Shown here: positions 11,964 to 22,429 of the stretch, in pieces
Layout: every line of letters starts with the position of its first letter
How positions within the stretch are numbered: the stretch's first letter is position 1
Assembly (NCBI GenBank): GCA_034440615.1
Contig: JAOTOM010003935.1
Span: forward strand, 1 to 64,000
Reading direction: 5' to 3'
DNA from: Ashinkailepas kermadecensis
Lineage: Eukaryota > Arthropoda > Thecostraca > Neolepadidae
DNA: 64,000 nucleotides
Position numbers and translations under genes: made by a program
The notes under the pieces: generated by a model
Databases searched by the model: none
Seen by the model: only the letters and a program-made list of their open reading frames with translations
Told to the model about the DNA's origin: nothing

Positions 11964-13854
11964 CAGTGATGCTCTGCCGCAGATGACTGTTGAAGAGGAT
12001 CGTGTGTTTTACCAAATGCAACGCGAGGACGTCACCTCCTGCAGCATGCCTGGCCCTGATCTCGTGACAGCGGGGAGGGAGAGTCGGAAGCGACTTCGGG
12101 AAGAACAAGAGAAGGCGAGAAGGTCGAAGGCAAATGCTGAGGCAGCTTTATCCTCGGTGGCGGCGGCTCGGCTGTCTTCCACGTCCTCCTCCAACCTCGA
12201 GTCCGAGGACAACGAAGACTTCACTTCTACTCCCAGTTGCTCGACAGCGTCTGCAGCTTCTCCCAAACGACCAAAGAACATTTTCGCCTCCCCTGCTGTC
12301 GCATCAGCCCTCGATCGAGTCAACCTTCTGGACCGTGGAGCCGTGTTCGTGGCAGGAACCGTGGCACGGGCCCTTGGCCATGATCTTTCAGATCTGACCC
12401 TCTCCAGAAGCTCAGTCAGGCGATCTAGGCGGCAGGCACGGCTTCAAGCGGACACTCAAGATCGAGAAGACTTCACCCCCAAAGGTCCACTTCTCCTACA
12501 CTGGGATGCCAAGCTTCTCCCAGACTACACTGGGGATGGGAGAACGGTGGACCGTGTGGCCGTGCTCGTTACTGGCCCGGGCGATTTCGAGAAATTATTG
12601 GCTGTGCAGAAGACGGAAAGGGGAACGGGGGAGGCACAAGCAGCGGCATGCATGGCGACTCTTGATGATTGGTCACTCCGTCCTCATATTCAAGGTCTGT
12701 TCTTCGATACGACTGCCTCCAACACGGGTCTCCACCGTGGAGCTTATACGCTGATTGAAGAAGGACTCGGGAGGGAACTAGTGTGGATAGCTTGTCGTCA
12801 TCATGTCTTAGAGATCGTCCTCTCCAGTGTATTCAAGGTAGTCTTCGGGTCCACGGGAGGACCTGAAACTGGACTCTTCAAGAGGTTCCATATGTTTTGG
12901 CCCAAAGAAAACCAAGAGATGTACGTTGGTGCCCCAGGTGAGATATTCCGCGACGACAGATTGGAAGAGCAGCGCATTGACATGGTTTCCTACATCCAGC
13001 AGGCTATGAAAGAACAACAAGTGCGAGCAGACTACGCCGAGTTCCTCAGCCGGAGCCTCCTCTTCTTTGGTGGTGGGGGTGATCAGCGGGCCAAGTTTCG
13101 GCTCCCAGGCCCGACGAATCACGCGCGGTGGATGCAGAAGGGATTGTTCGTCTTGAAGATCTTCCTCTTTCGGGACCAGTTCCGTCTCGCTGCCAAGGAA
13201 TTGCGCGCCATCAGATCACTCCCGCTTTTCGTCGCCTTGATCTATGTCCGGTTCTGGAACGAGGCTCTGCGTGGCATACAGGCCCGCCGCAACGATGTGG
13301 AATTCCTCCAAACCCTTCGAGCATACCCAGACAAAGAGGTCGCAGATGCTGCCATCACCGCCTTTGCACGCCATCTCTGGTATCTGGCAGAGCACCTGGT
13401 TGGACTGGCGTTCCTCGACAAGGAGGTGGACGTGGTGACGAAGCGCAATATGGTGACCAACCTTGAGCGGGAGAAGAAGTCAGGGTGCCCCCGTCGCTTG
13501 CAATGAGTCCCAGAGATCGGAGTTGGGCTGGAGGAGTTCGTGACCAAGAGGACGCTGAAGGTGTTTAACGTCATTGCTGAGCAGGGGAAGGAGAATGCAA
13601 AATCGTCCTTCTTGAAGGAAGACCCCGGAAAGTGGGAGACGAACACAACGTTCCTGGAGATGAAGAAGTCTGCGGGTTCTTTGAATGTCGTTAACGATGC
13701 AGCAGAAAGAGCTGTTTCTCTCATCCATACCTTCAACACATCGCTGACCAAGGACGAAGAGCAGAAACAATACCTACTCCGCCTCGTGGCTAATCACCGG
13801 CGCCGCCTCCCTGCTCCGACCAAGGGGGGACTGATGAAAGAGGGTAGTTGCTGA
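11964..13854 (+). pseudogene. Transposase-like protein A, one in-frame TGA
   Basis: One frame runs through the interval with a single TGA at 13504-13506, then continues in the same frame to 13854. The first part is Ser- and charge-rich with a basic KRPK stretch that could be nuclear. The core has HWDAK, then FDTTASNTG, a CRHHVLE motif, a long helical section, and VNDAAERAVSL near 13690 beyond the stop. This order (D, D-x-x-x-x-N, C/H, helices, E) resembles RNase H-fold transposases of the hAT type; that assignment is structural inference, since I do not know a named family. The start annotated from sequence alone would fall within the LINE-tail insertion, so the true start lies upstream. Inactive because of the stop, the insertion and upstream frameshifts. 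Confidence 0.6.
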
Positions 13855-14153
13855 ATTGTAGAGGGACAGGTTGAAGTCCCACCTCATTTCGTCATTCAAG
13901 TTGGCACGATGAAGCATTATTATTTATTAAGGTTATTTTGTTTTCATAGAAAATAGGAGCCATGCTATGTGAAAGAAGAACACAAATTAGCGTCCCTTCA
14001 GTTTCTCTTCTGTCGGAAAAACGACACCCTTTTACTCGACCCCTAAAATTAAACGATAATTCCTAAAAATTGGTCACGATGTTATTTATGAACAGTGTAA
14101 CAAAACAAAACTTGTGGAGCTAACAATATTTCAACCTTCATTTTTTGGACCAG

Positions 14154-14156
<3 letters not shown>

Positions 14157-14228
<72 letters not shown>
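14157..14228. repeat. (TA)n microsatellite, right of transposon A
   Basis: A TA run, then imperfect TATA/CATA repeats to about 14310. It directly abuts the right tip of transposon A. Confidence 0.95.
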
Positions 14229-14234
<6 letters not shown>

Positions 14235-14310
14235 TTATATATATACATCTACACATATATGTATATACACATATATACATATATACCTATATTTATATAT
14301 ATACATAATT

Positions 14311-15069
14311 TATCATCTGAGATACTTATAATGACATGCTCTAGTAGTAAAACCAACCTTGGTGACCTGGGGTCAAACTGCGATATTCAGGGCCATGCAA
14401 TTTGATCTGCTGCATCCTTGATAGACAGCAGGCATCTAGGCATTAGAATCATTTGGATCTGAATTGATACAAATTTATGTCAGTCTGTTTGAGTTGCAAG
14501 TCAAGTCATACTTTGTGGGATCTGAGTCTGAATTGAGCCAATCAAATAATTTTGACCTGCTCTGAATCATGAGTTGAATCAGGTATCAAGATCTATGAGT
14601 CACATGTGAGTCGACTAAAAGAAATTGGGTAGAGCACAAGTCTGCATGCTACAGTAGGTAGGCACACTTCAACTTAGGCTTACTTACCTAGGTGCGAAGG
14701 TAAATTTGCAGTATAAGGCATCATTTTTTAGTTTTGGGAATTCTTATTTGGTATACCATGTTTATGAATGTGGCTAAAATGGTGGGACCAATTACTTTCC
14801 ACGCAAATGCTTACTTTTCAGGTTGCTAGCAAAATAATCCAAAAAAGTGGTGTTGAGTTAGGTAACAGCATAAAAAGAAATGTTGAACAAATAAAACACA
14901 AATGCAACATAACCTAACCTAGAACAAACTAGCGAAACTTTGGAGAACAAAAAATAAATTAAAAAAACAAAAAAACAAGCAATATATGTTCTGGTAATTC
15001 TCAACATGAAAAACACTAACTCAGTCTAGCTTAACCCAAGCTGTTTGAAATAAAAAAAAATATTTTTTT
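14311..15069. other. No recognised gene; MITE-like fragment
   Basis: Stop-rich DNA. Near 14750-14815 a block with ACCATGTTTATGAATGTGG and, 30 bp on, AAATGCTTA resembles a block in foldback 2 (22478-22540). It is probably a piece of a related non-autonomous element. Confidence 0.4.
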
Positions 15070-15074
15070 AAAGA

Positions 15075-15243
15075 ACCCTGGTTCTTTGACAACACATTCA
15101 ACCACTAGGTCATATAGCATCTCCAGCCTCTCACTGTGATTGGTTGCCTATGGATTCAGTAATGCTGCGGGTGGCAAGATTTGAACCAACAATCTTGGGA
15201 TTGAGAGTCTGATACTCCACCAACCGAGCTACTGTGGCCCAAA
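15075..15243 (-). mobile_element. SINE-B, tRNA(Lys)-like head
   Basis: On the minus strand the head has an A box (AGTAGCTCGGTTGGTGG), an arm reading CAGACTCTCAATC and a GGTTCAAATCT B box, closest to tRNA-Lys. The body (CAACCAATCACAGTGAGAGG, then GATGCTATATGACC and GTGTTGTCAAA) lines up with the body of SINE-A although the heads differ, so the two types share a central domain and tail. Confidence 0.7.
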
Positions 15244-15491
15244 TTTTGGTTTGATTAAACAAAAAAAAGATTTTAAACTTCCAGGTATTATTGTGCGTGG
15301 TATATGGTGGTATTATATCGTGGTAAGAAGACAAGTTTTGACACACATTTCCTTCATAAAGCAAACAAATGTGTCAGGTTTGGCTAGGTTACGTTGGCTT
15401 ACATTTCTTAAGTTGGGAAATGTTTCAATTTTTTAAAATTCACACAGAAAATAAATCCCATCATCTTTATCACATTCATAAACATGGTAAT
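15244..15491 (+). repeat. Dispersed repeat X, copy 1
   Basis: A stretch with TTTTGACACACATTTCC, AAGCAAACAAATGTG and CCCATCATCTTTATCAC recurs at 20885-21115 next to the other SINE-B copy, so SINE and X moved or were duplicated as one unit. It ends with ATGGTAAT, where transposon B begins. Confidence 0.8.
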
Positions 15492-15665
15492 AGGGTGGTG
15501 ACTTAATTTGAAATGTTGGTCACTCGCATCTCAAAATGTGCTCTGAACGATTGTGATCGAAAGTACAAAGAGCATTTTGTTTAAAAAATGGGGCATATGG
15601 TATGAACATGGCCTTCGAATGAAACCATGTTCCCCCAAAAACATACATTCTCCCTAATAGAATCT
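15492..15665 (+). repeat. Left terminal inverted repeat of transposon B
   Basis: Its reverse complement aligns with 20405-20591. Shared blocks are ACATGGTTTCATTC, GGCCATGTTCATAC, TTTTGAG.TGCGAGT and TTAAGTCACC. Confidence 0.75.
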
Positions 15666-16873
15666 CCATAAAATGTGATCCAATGTTCAAACTGTAATAT
15701 TGTATGCATACAGGTATATCGGTGCCAATTTATATCTCCATGCTTCACTTACGTTTGGAAAAATTAGCCGAAAACCGTAAAAAACGTGAAAATGGTTCGA
15801 ATTCATTTTTGTGTGGTGATAGTTGAGCAAAAGGTGCACCATTACATTTAGTATGCTAAAATAATATTTCATTTTAAGTAACCGGGTTATAAGCAAAATC
15901 CCAATAAATATTATAAATGAGTGAAGTTATATACTTCTTAGTATTCATTTCAACATATTTTGCCTAATGAAGTGCGACCTTTAAGGCCACAAACTGCAAT
16001 AACAGTGTTCGATAATTATTTTTTTGCACGTAGCAGTCAGCTGTTGACAGAGTGTTTGGTGCCGTTGCCATGGTTGCCTAGGCCATGTTGTCTGCAAACT
16101 TCGTGTGGATATTCCTCGCCGCTGCTCATATTCGGCTCCTAGGTGATTAACCACGTTATAAATTTTGTCAAATGAAGTAAAACCAGACTCCAACAAATTA
16201 AAGCAGACAGCAAGCAGGTTTACATCCTTCATGCGTACCTGCAGCGCCATTAAACTGCCGTTTCGCCACATCGTGCTGCTGGCGTTGCGCTGCTCGGCGC
16301 CAGCGTAATTTACCTAACTTACCTGCTGACGGTTCCAATTGCAATGGCTTAGTTTGCTCCATAAATTATCTCTCCGATGAAAACCGACTTGCTTTCCGCT
16401 GGCAAGTGTCTCTAAATGTGCACAAAACGATGGGGGGTGGCTGTCGGGGGCGCCACTAAGGCAAGCGTGGGCGCCATGGTCCAGAGGGGCGAACAAATGT
16501 GAGCGGTGGGCTCCCATGGCCAGGTGGGCGTCTACGGCGCCCACCTGGCCTGCGTCTAGCTACCGTGGCGCGCGTGTAATCAATCACCAACCTTTGCACA
16601 GTTAACACCAAATACGTGATATTGTTCACCATTTCGGAAGCAGATGCCCATGTGTGGTTCTGTCTTCAACTACGCGTTTATTTGCTGTTTATTGTCGTGT
16701 TTTACTCTATTTTAATTCTGTTTATCCTTTTATCGTCTTACTTCTCCCCTTTATCTCATGCCTCCCTGGTCCATGCATTTCCGTTTCGGAGCATTCCTAG
16801 GTACATTTACATCTTGCCAAGATCCCTTCCGCATTCCCAGCCGCTTTGTCTCTTTTCAGGCCGGTAATTCGTC
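15666..16873. promoter_or_regulatory. 5' region of the transposon B gene
   Basis: No large frame. The proximal part (16300-16600) is GC-richer. Just before the gene, a pyrimidine tract ends in TCTCTTTTCAG (to 16860), a good splice acceptor, so a 5' leader intron is likely. A TAA in frame at 16865-16867 supports the ATG at 16874 as the start. Confidence 0.4.
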
Positions 16874-19645
16874 ATGAGGGAGGTCCGGTCGCTGACGGTG
16901 AAAACTTTGGACACCGAGACCTACGGAGAGCGTCATGACTTCACGCCAGGCCTGCTTCCCATCGAGAAGGAGATCATCGAGCTTATGCTAGCTCACGCTC
17001 GCCCCCGCGCTGGCCAGCATACTCTACGTCGTGACGAGGCAGCTGCGCTAATCGCCGACGGAGTCACAGAGCACTACACCTGGTGCAACATCTACACCAA
17101 GACCAGGACAAACATTAAGAACATGATCTTGAAGCTCTTCGACGAGTTCTCCACCCTGATCAAAACGAGGACAAACCGAAGAACCGAGTCCTGGCTGGAG
17201 AACCACGTCAAGCCCTTCAACAACCGCGTCAAGACGACTCTCTTCGAAGCAGCCACCAACGACCGAGAGGCGATCAAGAAGCAGGAGGCTCTGTACGGGG
17301 TCAAGATGACGGAAGAGGAGAAAGCATTTCTGCAAGATCAACGAACCGAGAGGAAAATGTTCTGTGACGCGGTGGCTGACAGAAAGTGGGAGAAAATGAT
17401 GCAGAGGAGAGAGAGGACTGAGGCGGGGATGGCCAAGTTGGGGGAAAAGGAGAAGAGGGGGATGGTGGTGTCAGACAGGCAGAGCCCGGCTGAGGGTGAC
17501 GAGGCTGAGACTGACGAGCCGAGCACGCTGACGAGCGCTGAAGCAGACGAGACTACCATCGAGTACGAAGCGGACGAACCAAAAATGAAGAGGAAGCGTG
17601 TGTTTGGCCTGAGAGGAGCTGACACGAATCTGCCTCAGCACTGGCAGCACATCCGCACTAGCGAGCGCGAGGTTAGACCAGAGTACTACCGAGTGGTGGA
17701 CAAGCTCATGTCGAGTTCTCACATGTCACTCGCGCAGGCCACAGCGGCCGTGGTGGAGGTCGGCAGAAACATGTTCAACCTCAAGTGGAAGTACCACGAT
17801 GACGACGAGCAAGTGATTGACGTGGACACCGCACCTCACAAGAAGAACAACATAACAATGAGCAAGGCCATTGAAGCCTTCACACTCTCAAAGATTGTCC
17901 AAGAGATGCTCGACTCGGAGGACAGGGGCACCATCACCTACCACGACGACGGCAGCAGGACACAGGGAACCGGAGCCTACTCGGTGCAAGGAATCACTGC
18001 CAAGGGGCAGTACTACGCTCTTCCAACCCTCAAGATCGCCGCTGAGACGAGGGAGAACTTGGCAGATCTAAAGATGGCCGTCCTGTCTATGCTCGCCGTC
18101 TGTGGAGGGGTGACAAAGGAGTGCCTGTGGGAAAAGGTGGACTTTGTCATGACAGACAGCGTCAGTCACAACATGGGCGTAGCCGACATCGTCGCCCAGA
18201 AGCTGGAGGTGAGCCACATCCCTGACCACCTGCTGTGCCACGTGCATCCCAGCCTGATGTTCAACAGGGAGCTCTGCAAGTTCTGGAGTGACGTAGACAG
18301 CAGCATCGGGCCACACAAGATCTTCGCTGGATTTGCCATCACGATCGGGAATCCGCAGGTGTCGGTGACGGAGAACTGGCTGGATTGCCTCCTCCGGCTG
18401 GTCTCGCACGACTTCGACCACAAGCAGTGGAACAAGGTGGAGATGTTCGACATGTACCTAGGACACAAGAAGAACCCGGCGAAGAGACCGCAGAAGGAGA
18501 GGTTCAACTCACTCGTCTACAGCTGCGCAGTGGCATTGTACCTGGACCAGGACGTCACAGACTTCCTGCTCAAGTTCCAGACCATCACCAACCAGCTGGC
18601 CTGCATCGTGAGATGCTTTGAGCAGCTGGACTACGTGCGGGTCCTGGCCGCCGTCGGCGTGGCAATCGGCGTCCACCTGGTGGAGCCGTTTGTGTCGCTC
18701 ACGTCCAGCAGCTCCACCACCTACGCCGATATCAGGGAGGCCTTCCCGCAGCTGTACGTAGATCTCACCACGACGCCGGCGGAGAACCTGCTAACCCTCT
18801 CCAAACCAGCCTTCTCCTTCACCAGCGAAGAGAGGTTCCAGCAGGTGCTGTACCCCGAGGACCTGTTGAAGCCAGCTGAGGCCGTCCTCCAGAGCCACAA
18901 GCAGGATGCCTGCCGAGTCCTGAAGATGCTTCTCGCTCACATCGCAGCCGGTTGGTCAAGGCAACGGGGAGACGTCTTCCAGTTCGGAGCAGACGCAGAT
19001 CCGGAGGACCCTAATCGGCTGGACAAGATGGACGAGGGCAAGCTCGCAGGTGCGCCGATCAACAACCTCGACCCTGAGCGCTCAGTCGGCACGGTCAACT
19101 ATGGGCTGAAGATGAGGGGATCGGAGAAACTGGAGGCTATCAGCAGAGCCCACGTGAAGGCAAGGGGAGTTGCTCTGATCGAGGGTGTGCGGATGGACGC
19201 TTGCTTCACAAAACTGGTGAAGAAAGACGGAGAACTTCCGCAGATTCTAGAGGCGTGGAGCACGAAACAAAGAGAGCTGAAGGAGGAGGGGTTGGGTGAG
19301 AAGGAGGCGACGAACATCTCGGTGGATCGGCAGAGGAACGCAGACCTGGCAAGCCTGCGTGCTCTCGGCGGACCGTTCACCGAGGTGGAGGAGGTGGAGG
19401 CCTACATGGCCCGCGACATCAGCGGCAAGGAGAAAAACAGCCGGCTGTATCTCGAGATCAGGCACGCGCGAAGTTGCTGCCTCATCTACCCGAAGGCAGC
19501 AAGCATCTTCAGACTGAAGAGGAACTTCAGGAACCTGACCACCGAAGAGTACGCACGTAACCTGTGTGTGTATCTGGCGAAAATCACTTGCCGCGCTGAC
19601 GTGAACATCTCTGACTTCAGCGAAGCTCTGAGCAGGATGGTTTGA
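16874..19645 (+). CDS. Large putative transposase of transposon B (923 aa)
   Basis: One uninterrupted frame of 923 codons, GC-rich against its AT-rich flanks. The N-terminal half is charged, with an acidic region (about residues 200-235) and a KMKRKR nuclear-type basic cluster. The possible catalytic core has HDDGS (D358/D359), TDSVSHN (D428), CHVHP (C455, H458) and, after a long helical region, DPERSVG (E735). D, D-x-x-x-x-N, C-x-x-H, insertion and E is the layout of RNase H-fold transposases of the hAT/P kind. I did not recognise a named family, so the function is inferred from this layout and from the TIRs and target duplication around the gene. No BED or THAP zinc finger is evident. The frame has no stops, so the copy may be recent or under selection. 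Alternative: a domesticated gene or a captured host gene. Confidence 0.7.
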   Translation: MREVRSLTVKTLDTETYGERHDFTPGLLPIEKEIIELMLAHARPRAGQHTLRRDEAAALIADGVTEHYTWCNIYTKTRTNIKNMILKLFDEFSTLIKTRTNRRTESWLENHVKPFNNRVKTTLFEAATNDREAIKKQEALYGVKMTEEEKAFLQDQRTERKMFCDAVADRKWEKMMQRRERTEAGMAKLGEKEKRGMVVSDRQSPAEGDEAETDEPSTLTSAEADETTIEYEADEPKMKRKRVFGLRGADTNLPQHWQHIRTSEREVRPEYYRVVDKLMSSSHMSLAQATAAVVEVGRNMFNLKWKYHDDDEQVIDVDTAPHKKNNITMSKAIEAFTLSKIVQEMLDSEDRGTITYHDDGSRTQGTGAYSVQGITAKGQYYALPTLKIAAETRENLADLKMAVLSMLAVCGGVTKECLWEKVDFVMTDSVSHNMGVADIVAQKLEVSHIPDHLLCHVHPSLMFNRELCKFWSDVDSSIGPHKIFAGFAITIGNPQVSVTENWLDCLLRLVSHDFDHKQWNKVEMFDMYLGHKKNPAKRPQKERFNSLVYSCAVALYLDQDVTDFLLKFQTITNQLACIVRCFEQLDYVRVLAAVGVAIGVHLVEPFVSLTSSSSTTYADIREAFPQLYVDLTTTPAENLLTLSKPAFSFTSEERFQQVLYPEDLLKPAEAVLQSHKQDACRVLKMLLAHIAAGWSRQRGDVFQFGADADPEDPNRLDKMDEGKLAGAPINNLDPERSVGTVNYGLKMRGSEKLEAISRAHVKARGVALIEGVRMDACFTKLVKKDGELPQILEAWSTKQRELKEEGLGEKEATNISVDRQRNADLASLRALGGPFTEVEEVEAYMARDISGKEKNSRLYLEIRHARSCCLIYPKAASIFRLKRNFRNLTTEEYARNLCVYLAKITCRADVNISDFSEALSRMV

Positions 19646-20404
19646 GTCAGACCTATCGGGCGACGAGAGGTCAGCTGCGGACCCAGTCGCCAAAGAGCAT
19701 CGTGGAGCAGCCCGCCACCAGACTGACCGAGTTCCTGTGGAGTGTGGAGAGTGGAGCGCGTAGAGAGTCACCACTCGACGCCCTTCTGTGGCGCCACGCC
19801 GTCTTTCAACTAGCCAGCCCGGGAATTCCCACGCTCGGCCGTCCTCGGGTGCGGAGACCCGACGACCGCGGAGGCTCTGGGTGACACGACGACGGACGAC
19901 CTTCTTCTGGCGCCTCAGTCGTCAGCAAGGTCGGTCTTGGTTCTCAATTATGTGATTTCGGCCTTAAATCGTGACAGGAAATACACGGTATAGGCAATAT
20001 TATGCAACTAAGCTATTATGATTACTAGCTAGCATTTGCGAGCCAAAACTCTCCTTGCAGTTTCAGATTTTCCGCGATGGATAGTCATTTAGCCATTGAA
20101 CCCAGGCCACTAATCATTTTTATGACAATATCGCTGCAAAAAAGGCGTTACATTTGTCTTCACAAAGCTGGGGTTAGGTTTGCGTACAAACGCATGCGCC
20201 AATACCGCGGCGGGGCTCACTGTACGTACCGGCGCGACGCGTGCGCCATCTATGGGCATTTTTGTAAGCCTGGAATTTTCTGGACATTTTATGGAATTCC
20301 TCAGAAACGAATTGATACAGAGAAACGAAAATTGGTATCTGGCTACCTGTGCTTGATCGTCACAACATATTTACTTTCAGCTTCGGATCAGCCTTACTTA
20401 GTCC
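19646..20404. other. 3' region of transposon B
   Basis: The stop is followed by about 250 bp of GC-rich sequence and then AT-rich DNA with a short unrecognised frame at 20077-20412 on the plus strand. No poly(A) signal stands out close to the stop. Confidence 0.4.
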
Positions 20405-20591
20405 GCTTTTAGGCGGGAAAATGTATGCTTTTCGGACAAACATGGTTTCATTCAGGGGCCATGTTCATACAATAAGGACCCGTTTTAGAAAACAATGTTA
20501 CTAATAAAAAATGATCAGCACATTACGGAGCACCTTTTGAGCTGCGAGTCGCATCAAAAAGTTGAAAATTTAGAATTAAGTCACCTCTCTA
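20405..20591 (-). repeat. Right terminal inverted repeat of transposon B
   Basis: Pairs with 15492-15665 as described there. The right copy is slightly longer because of small insertions. Confidence 0.75.
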
Positions 20592-20644
20592 ATGGTAATC
20601 CAAAGATATTTTTTTTTAAAACAAGCAAAAACACCCTATAAAAC

Positions 20645-20790
20645 AAATTAACATGTGCCCAGGTACCTAGGTACCTACCTGGGTGCCTAGATACCTACCC
20701 ATGTGCCTAGGTACGTACATGGGTGCTTATGTACATACCTGTGTGCCTAGGTATGTACCCTGTTGCTTAGGTACCTACCCAGGTGCCTAT
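20645..20790. repeat. GGTACC-rich 20-bp minisatellite, array 1
   Basis: About seven units of the form CTAGGTACCTACCTGGGTGC, with transitions. The unit core GGTACCTAGGTACC is itself palindromic. Confidence 0.9.
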
Positions 20791-20884
20791 GGATTCAGTA
20801 ATGCTGCGGGTGGCAAGATTTGAACCAACAATCTTGTGATCGAGAGTCTGATACTCCACCAACCAAGCTACTGTGGCCCAACTT
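20785..20884 (-). mobile_element. SINE-B, second copy (head only)
   Basis: Nearly identical to the head of the copy at 15075-15243 (A box, CTCTCGATC arm, GGTTCAAATCT B box). Its body is replaced by the minisatellite. Confidence 0.75.
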
Positions 20885-21115
20885 TTGGTTTGATTTTTTT
20901 TCATTATTTTTTTGTTAACGTTCAGGTATTATTGTGCCAAAAGGTGGTAAGAAGAAAAGTTTTGACACACATTTCCTCCATAAAGCAAACAAATGTGGCA
21001 GGTTTGGCTAGGTTAGGTTGGTTTACATCTTTTAAGTTGGGAAATGTTTCAATTTTTTTTTATTCACACAGAAAATAAATCCCATCATCTTTATCACTTT
21101 CATAAACATGGTAAT
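20885..21115 (+). repeat. Dispersed repeat X, copy 2, with transposon B empty site
   Basis: Aligns with 15244-15491 and carries the uninterrupted CATAAACATGGTAATCC site (ATGGTAAT at 21108-21115). The following CCAAAGATA ... AAAACACCCTATAAAACAAA block also follows transposon B at 20600-20660, so about 516 bp is present as a tandem pair. Confidence 0.8.
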
Positions 21116-21164
21116 CCAAAGATAAATTTAAAAAAACAAGCAAAACACCCTATAAAACAAATTC

Positions 21165-21715
21165 ACATGTGCCCAGGTACCAAGGTACATACCTGGGTGC
21201 CTAGGTACGTACCTGGGTGCCTAGGTACCTACCCGGGTGCCTAGGTACATACCTGTGTGCTTAGGTATGTACCCAGTTGCTTAGGTACCTACCTGGGTGC
21301 CTAGGTACCTACCTGGGTGCCTAGGCACCTACCTGGGTGCCTAGATACCTACCCAGGTGCCTATGTACCTACACCGGGTGCCTATGGACATACCAGAGTG
21401 CCTAAGGACCTACTCAGGTGCCTAGGGACCTACTCTGGTGCCTAGGGACCTACCTGCGTGCCTAAGGACCTATCCAAGTGCCTAGGGACCTACCCGGGTG
21501 CCTAGGAACCTACCCGGCTACCTAGGAACCTACCCGGGTGCCTAGGGACCTACCCGGGTGCCTAGGAACCTACCCGGGTGCCTAGGAACCTACCCGGGTG
21601 CCTAGGAACCTATCCAGGTGCCTAGGAACCTACCCAGCTACCTAGGAACCTACCCGGGTGCCTAGGAACCTAACCAGGTACCTAGGTACCTGCCTTCCTA
21701 GGTACGAAGTTGGTG
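21165..21715. repeat. GGTACC-rich 20-bp minisatellite, array 2
   Basis: About 27 units of 20 bp drifting from CTAGGTACCTACCTGGGTGC to CTAGGAACCTACCCGGGTGC. Later units are more alike than early ones, which suggests local expansion. Confidence 0.93.
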
Positions 21716-22429
21716 CGTTCTTTGATATCTGGTTTCACATTGGTACATGTCTTACCTATATAGGTAGGTAGGTACCTAAAGAAGTACAAACTGAGAACAA
21801 CTGCGAGACTACACCAACCTACCCACCTGCATCTACCGAATCCGACCAGAACAACCACAAAACTGCGGATTAAGAAACGGGACAGCGAGTACCCGCGGCC
21901 GGCCATATTTACGTATGCAAGAAAAGCCACGGCGGCCATGACTATGAAAATACTAAGAGAGAGGATAATACCCACCTCTTTCATGTCCTCATTTCCGGTC
22001 ACACTGTATGTAACTCCATAGGCAAGTTTTGTAATTATGCCTACTAAAGTTCCGGAAGTTTAGTAAACATTCCTACTAAACTCACTTCTCCTCTTAGTAA
22101 ATATACCTACGAAACCTTCTCGAGGATGTGTTGACATCTTCCTCTCAGAGGGGGCCCCCCCCCCTGGCTGACAAATTGGAGTATGGTGAACTCAGGGAGG
22201 TGTCATCCGAATAGCGGCCACAGGAAGCCAATTGAGCTTCCATATATGATATATGACGTATATAATGCGTCACACATTCACAGTTAATATTTTAATGTGA
22301 TTGCATGCAGGTGACCATATGTGCATGTTTTTCGCAACATATCATAAAGAGTATACTCCATTATTATATATTAATATATTAAGCCTAAGCTGCACTAGAA
22401 TCGCTTGTAGAAAATGGCAAGCGATTTGG
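21716..22429. other. No recognised gene
   Basis: A minus-strand frame of 106 codons (21682-22002) has two hydrophobic stretches but no recognisable family and overlaps the minisatellite end; I do not call it a gene. The rest is AT-rich. Confidence 0.4.

Larger units (their letters stand above)
15492..20591 (+). mobile_element. DNA transposon B, 5.1 kb, with empty-site paralogue
   Basis: The ends are inverted repeats (left AGGGTGGTGACTTAATT; right, reversed, TAGAGAGGTGACTTAATT) that continue for about 180 bp at roughly 70-75% identity. ATGGTAAT flanks both sides (15484-15491 and 20592-20599). The uninterrupted site, repeat X running through ATGGTAAT into CCAAAGATA, is present at 21108-21115. 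The duplication is 8 bp, or 7 if the tips are taken as TAG. The element contains one intact large gene. A 7-8 bp duplication with an A/TAG tip fits hAT-like or related DDE transposons, but the superfamily is unproven. Confidence 0.78.

Noticed and set aside
13504..13506. Selenocysteine at the in-frame TGA of transposase A
   Set aside because: No structure suggesting a SECIS element was seen, and other damage in the gene makes a nonsense mutation the simpler reading.
20645..21715. CRISPR-like or operator array
   Set aside because: Contiguous 20-bp units without spacers; a simple minisatellite.
21682..22002. Small membrane protein on the minus strand
   Set aside because: Two hydrophobic runs but no start context, no relatives recognised and overlap with the minisatellite.
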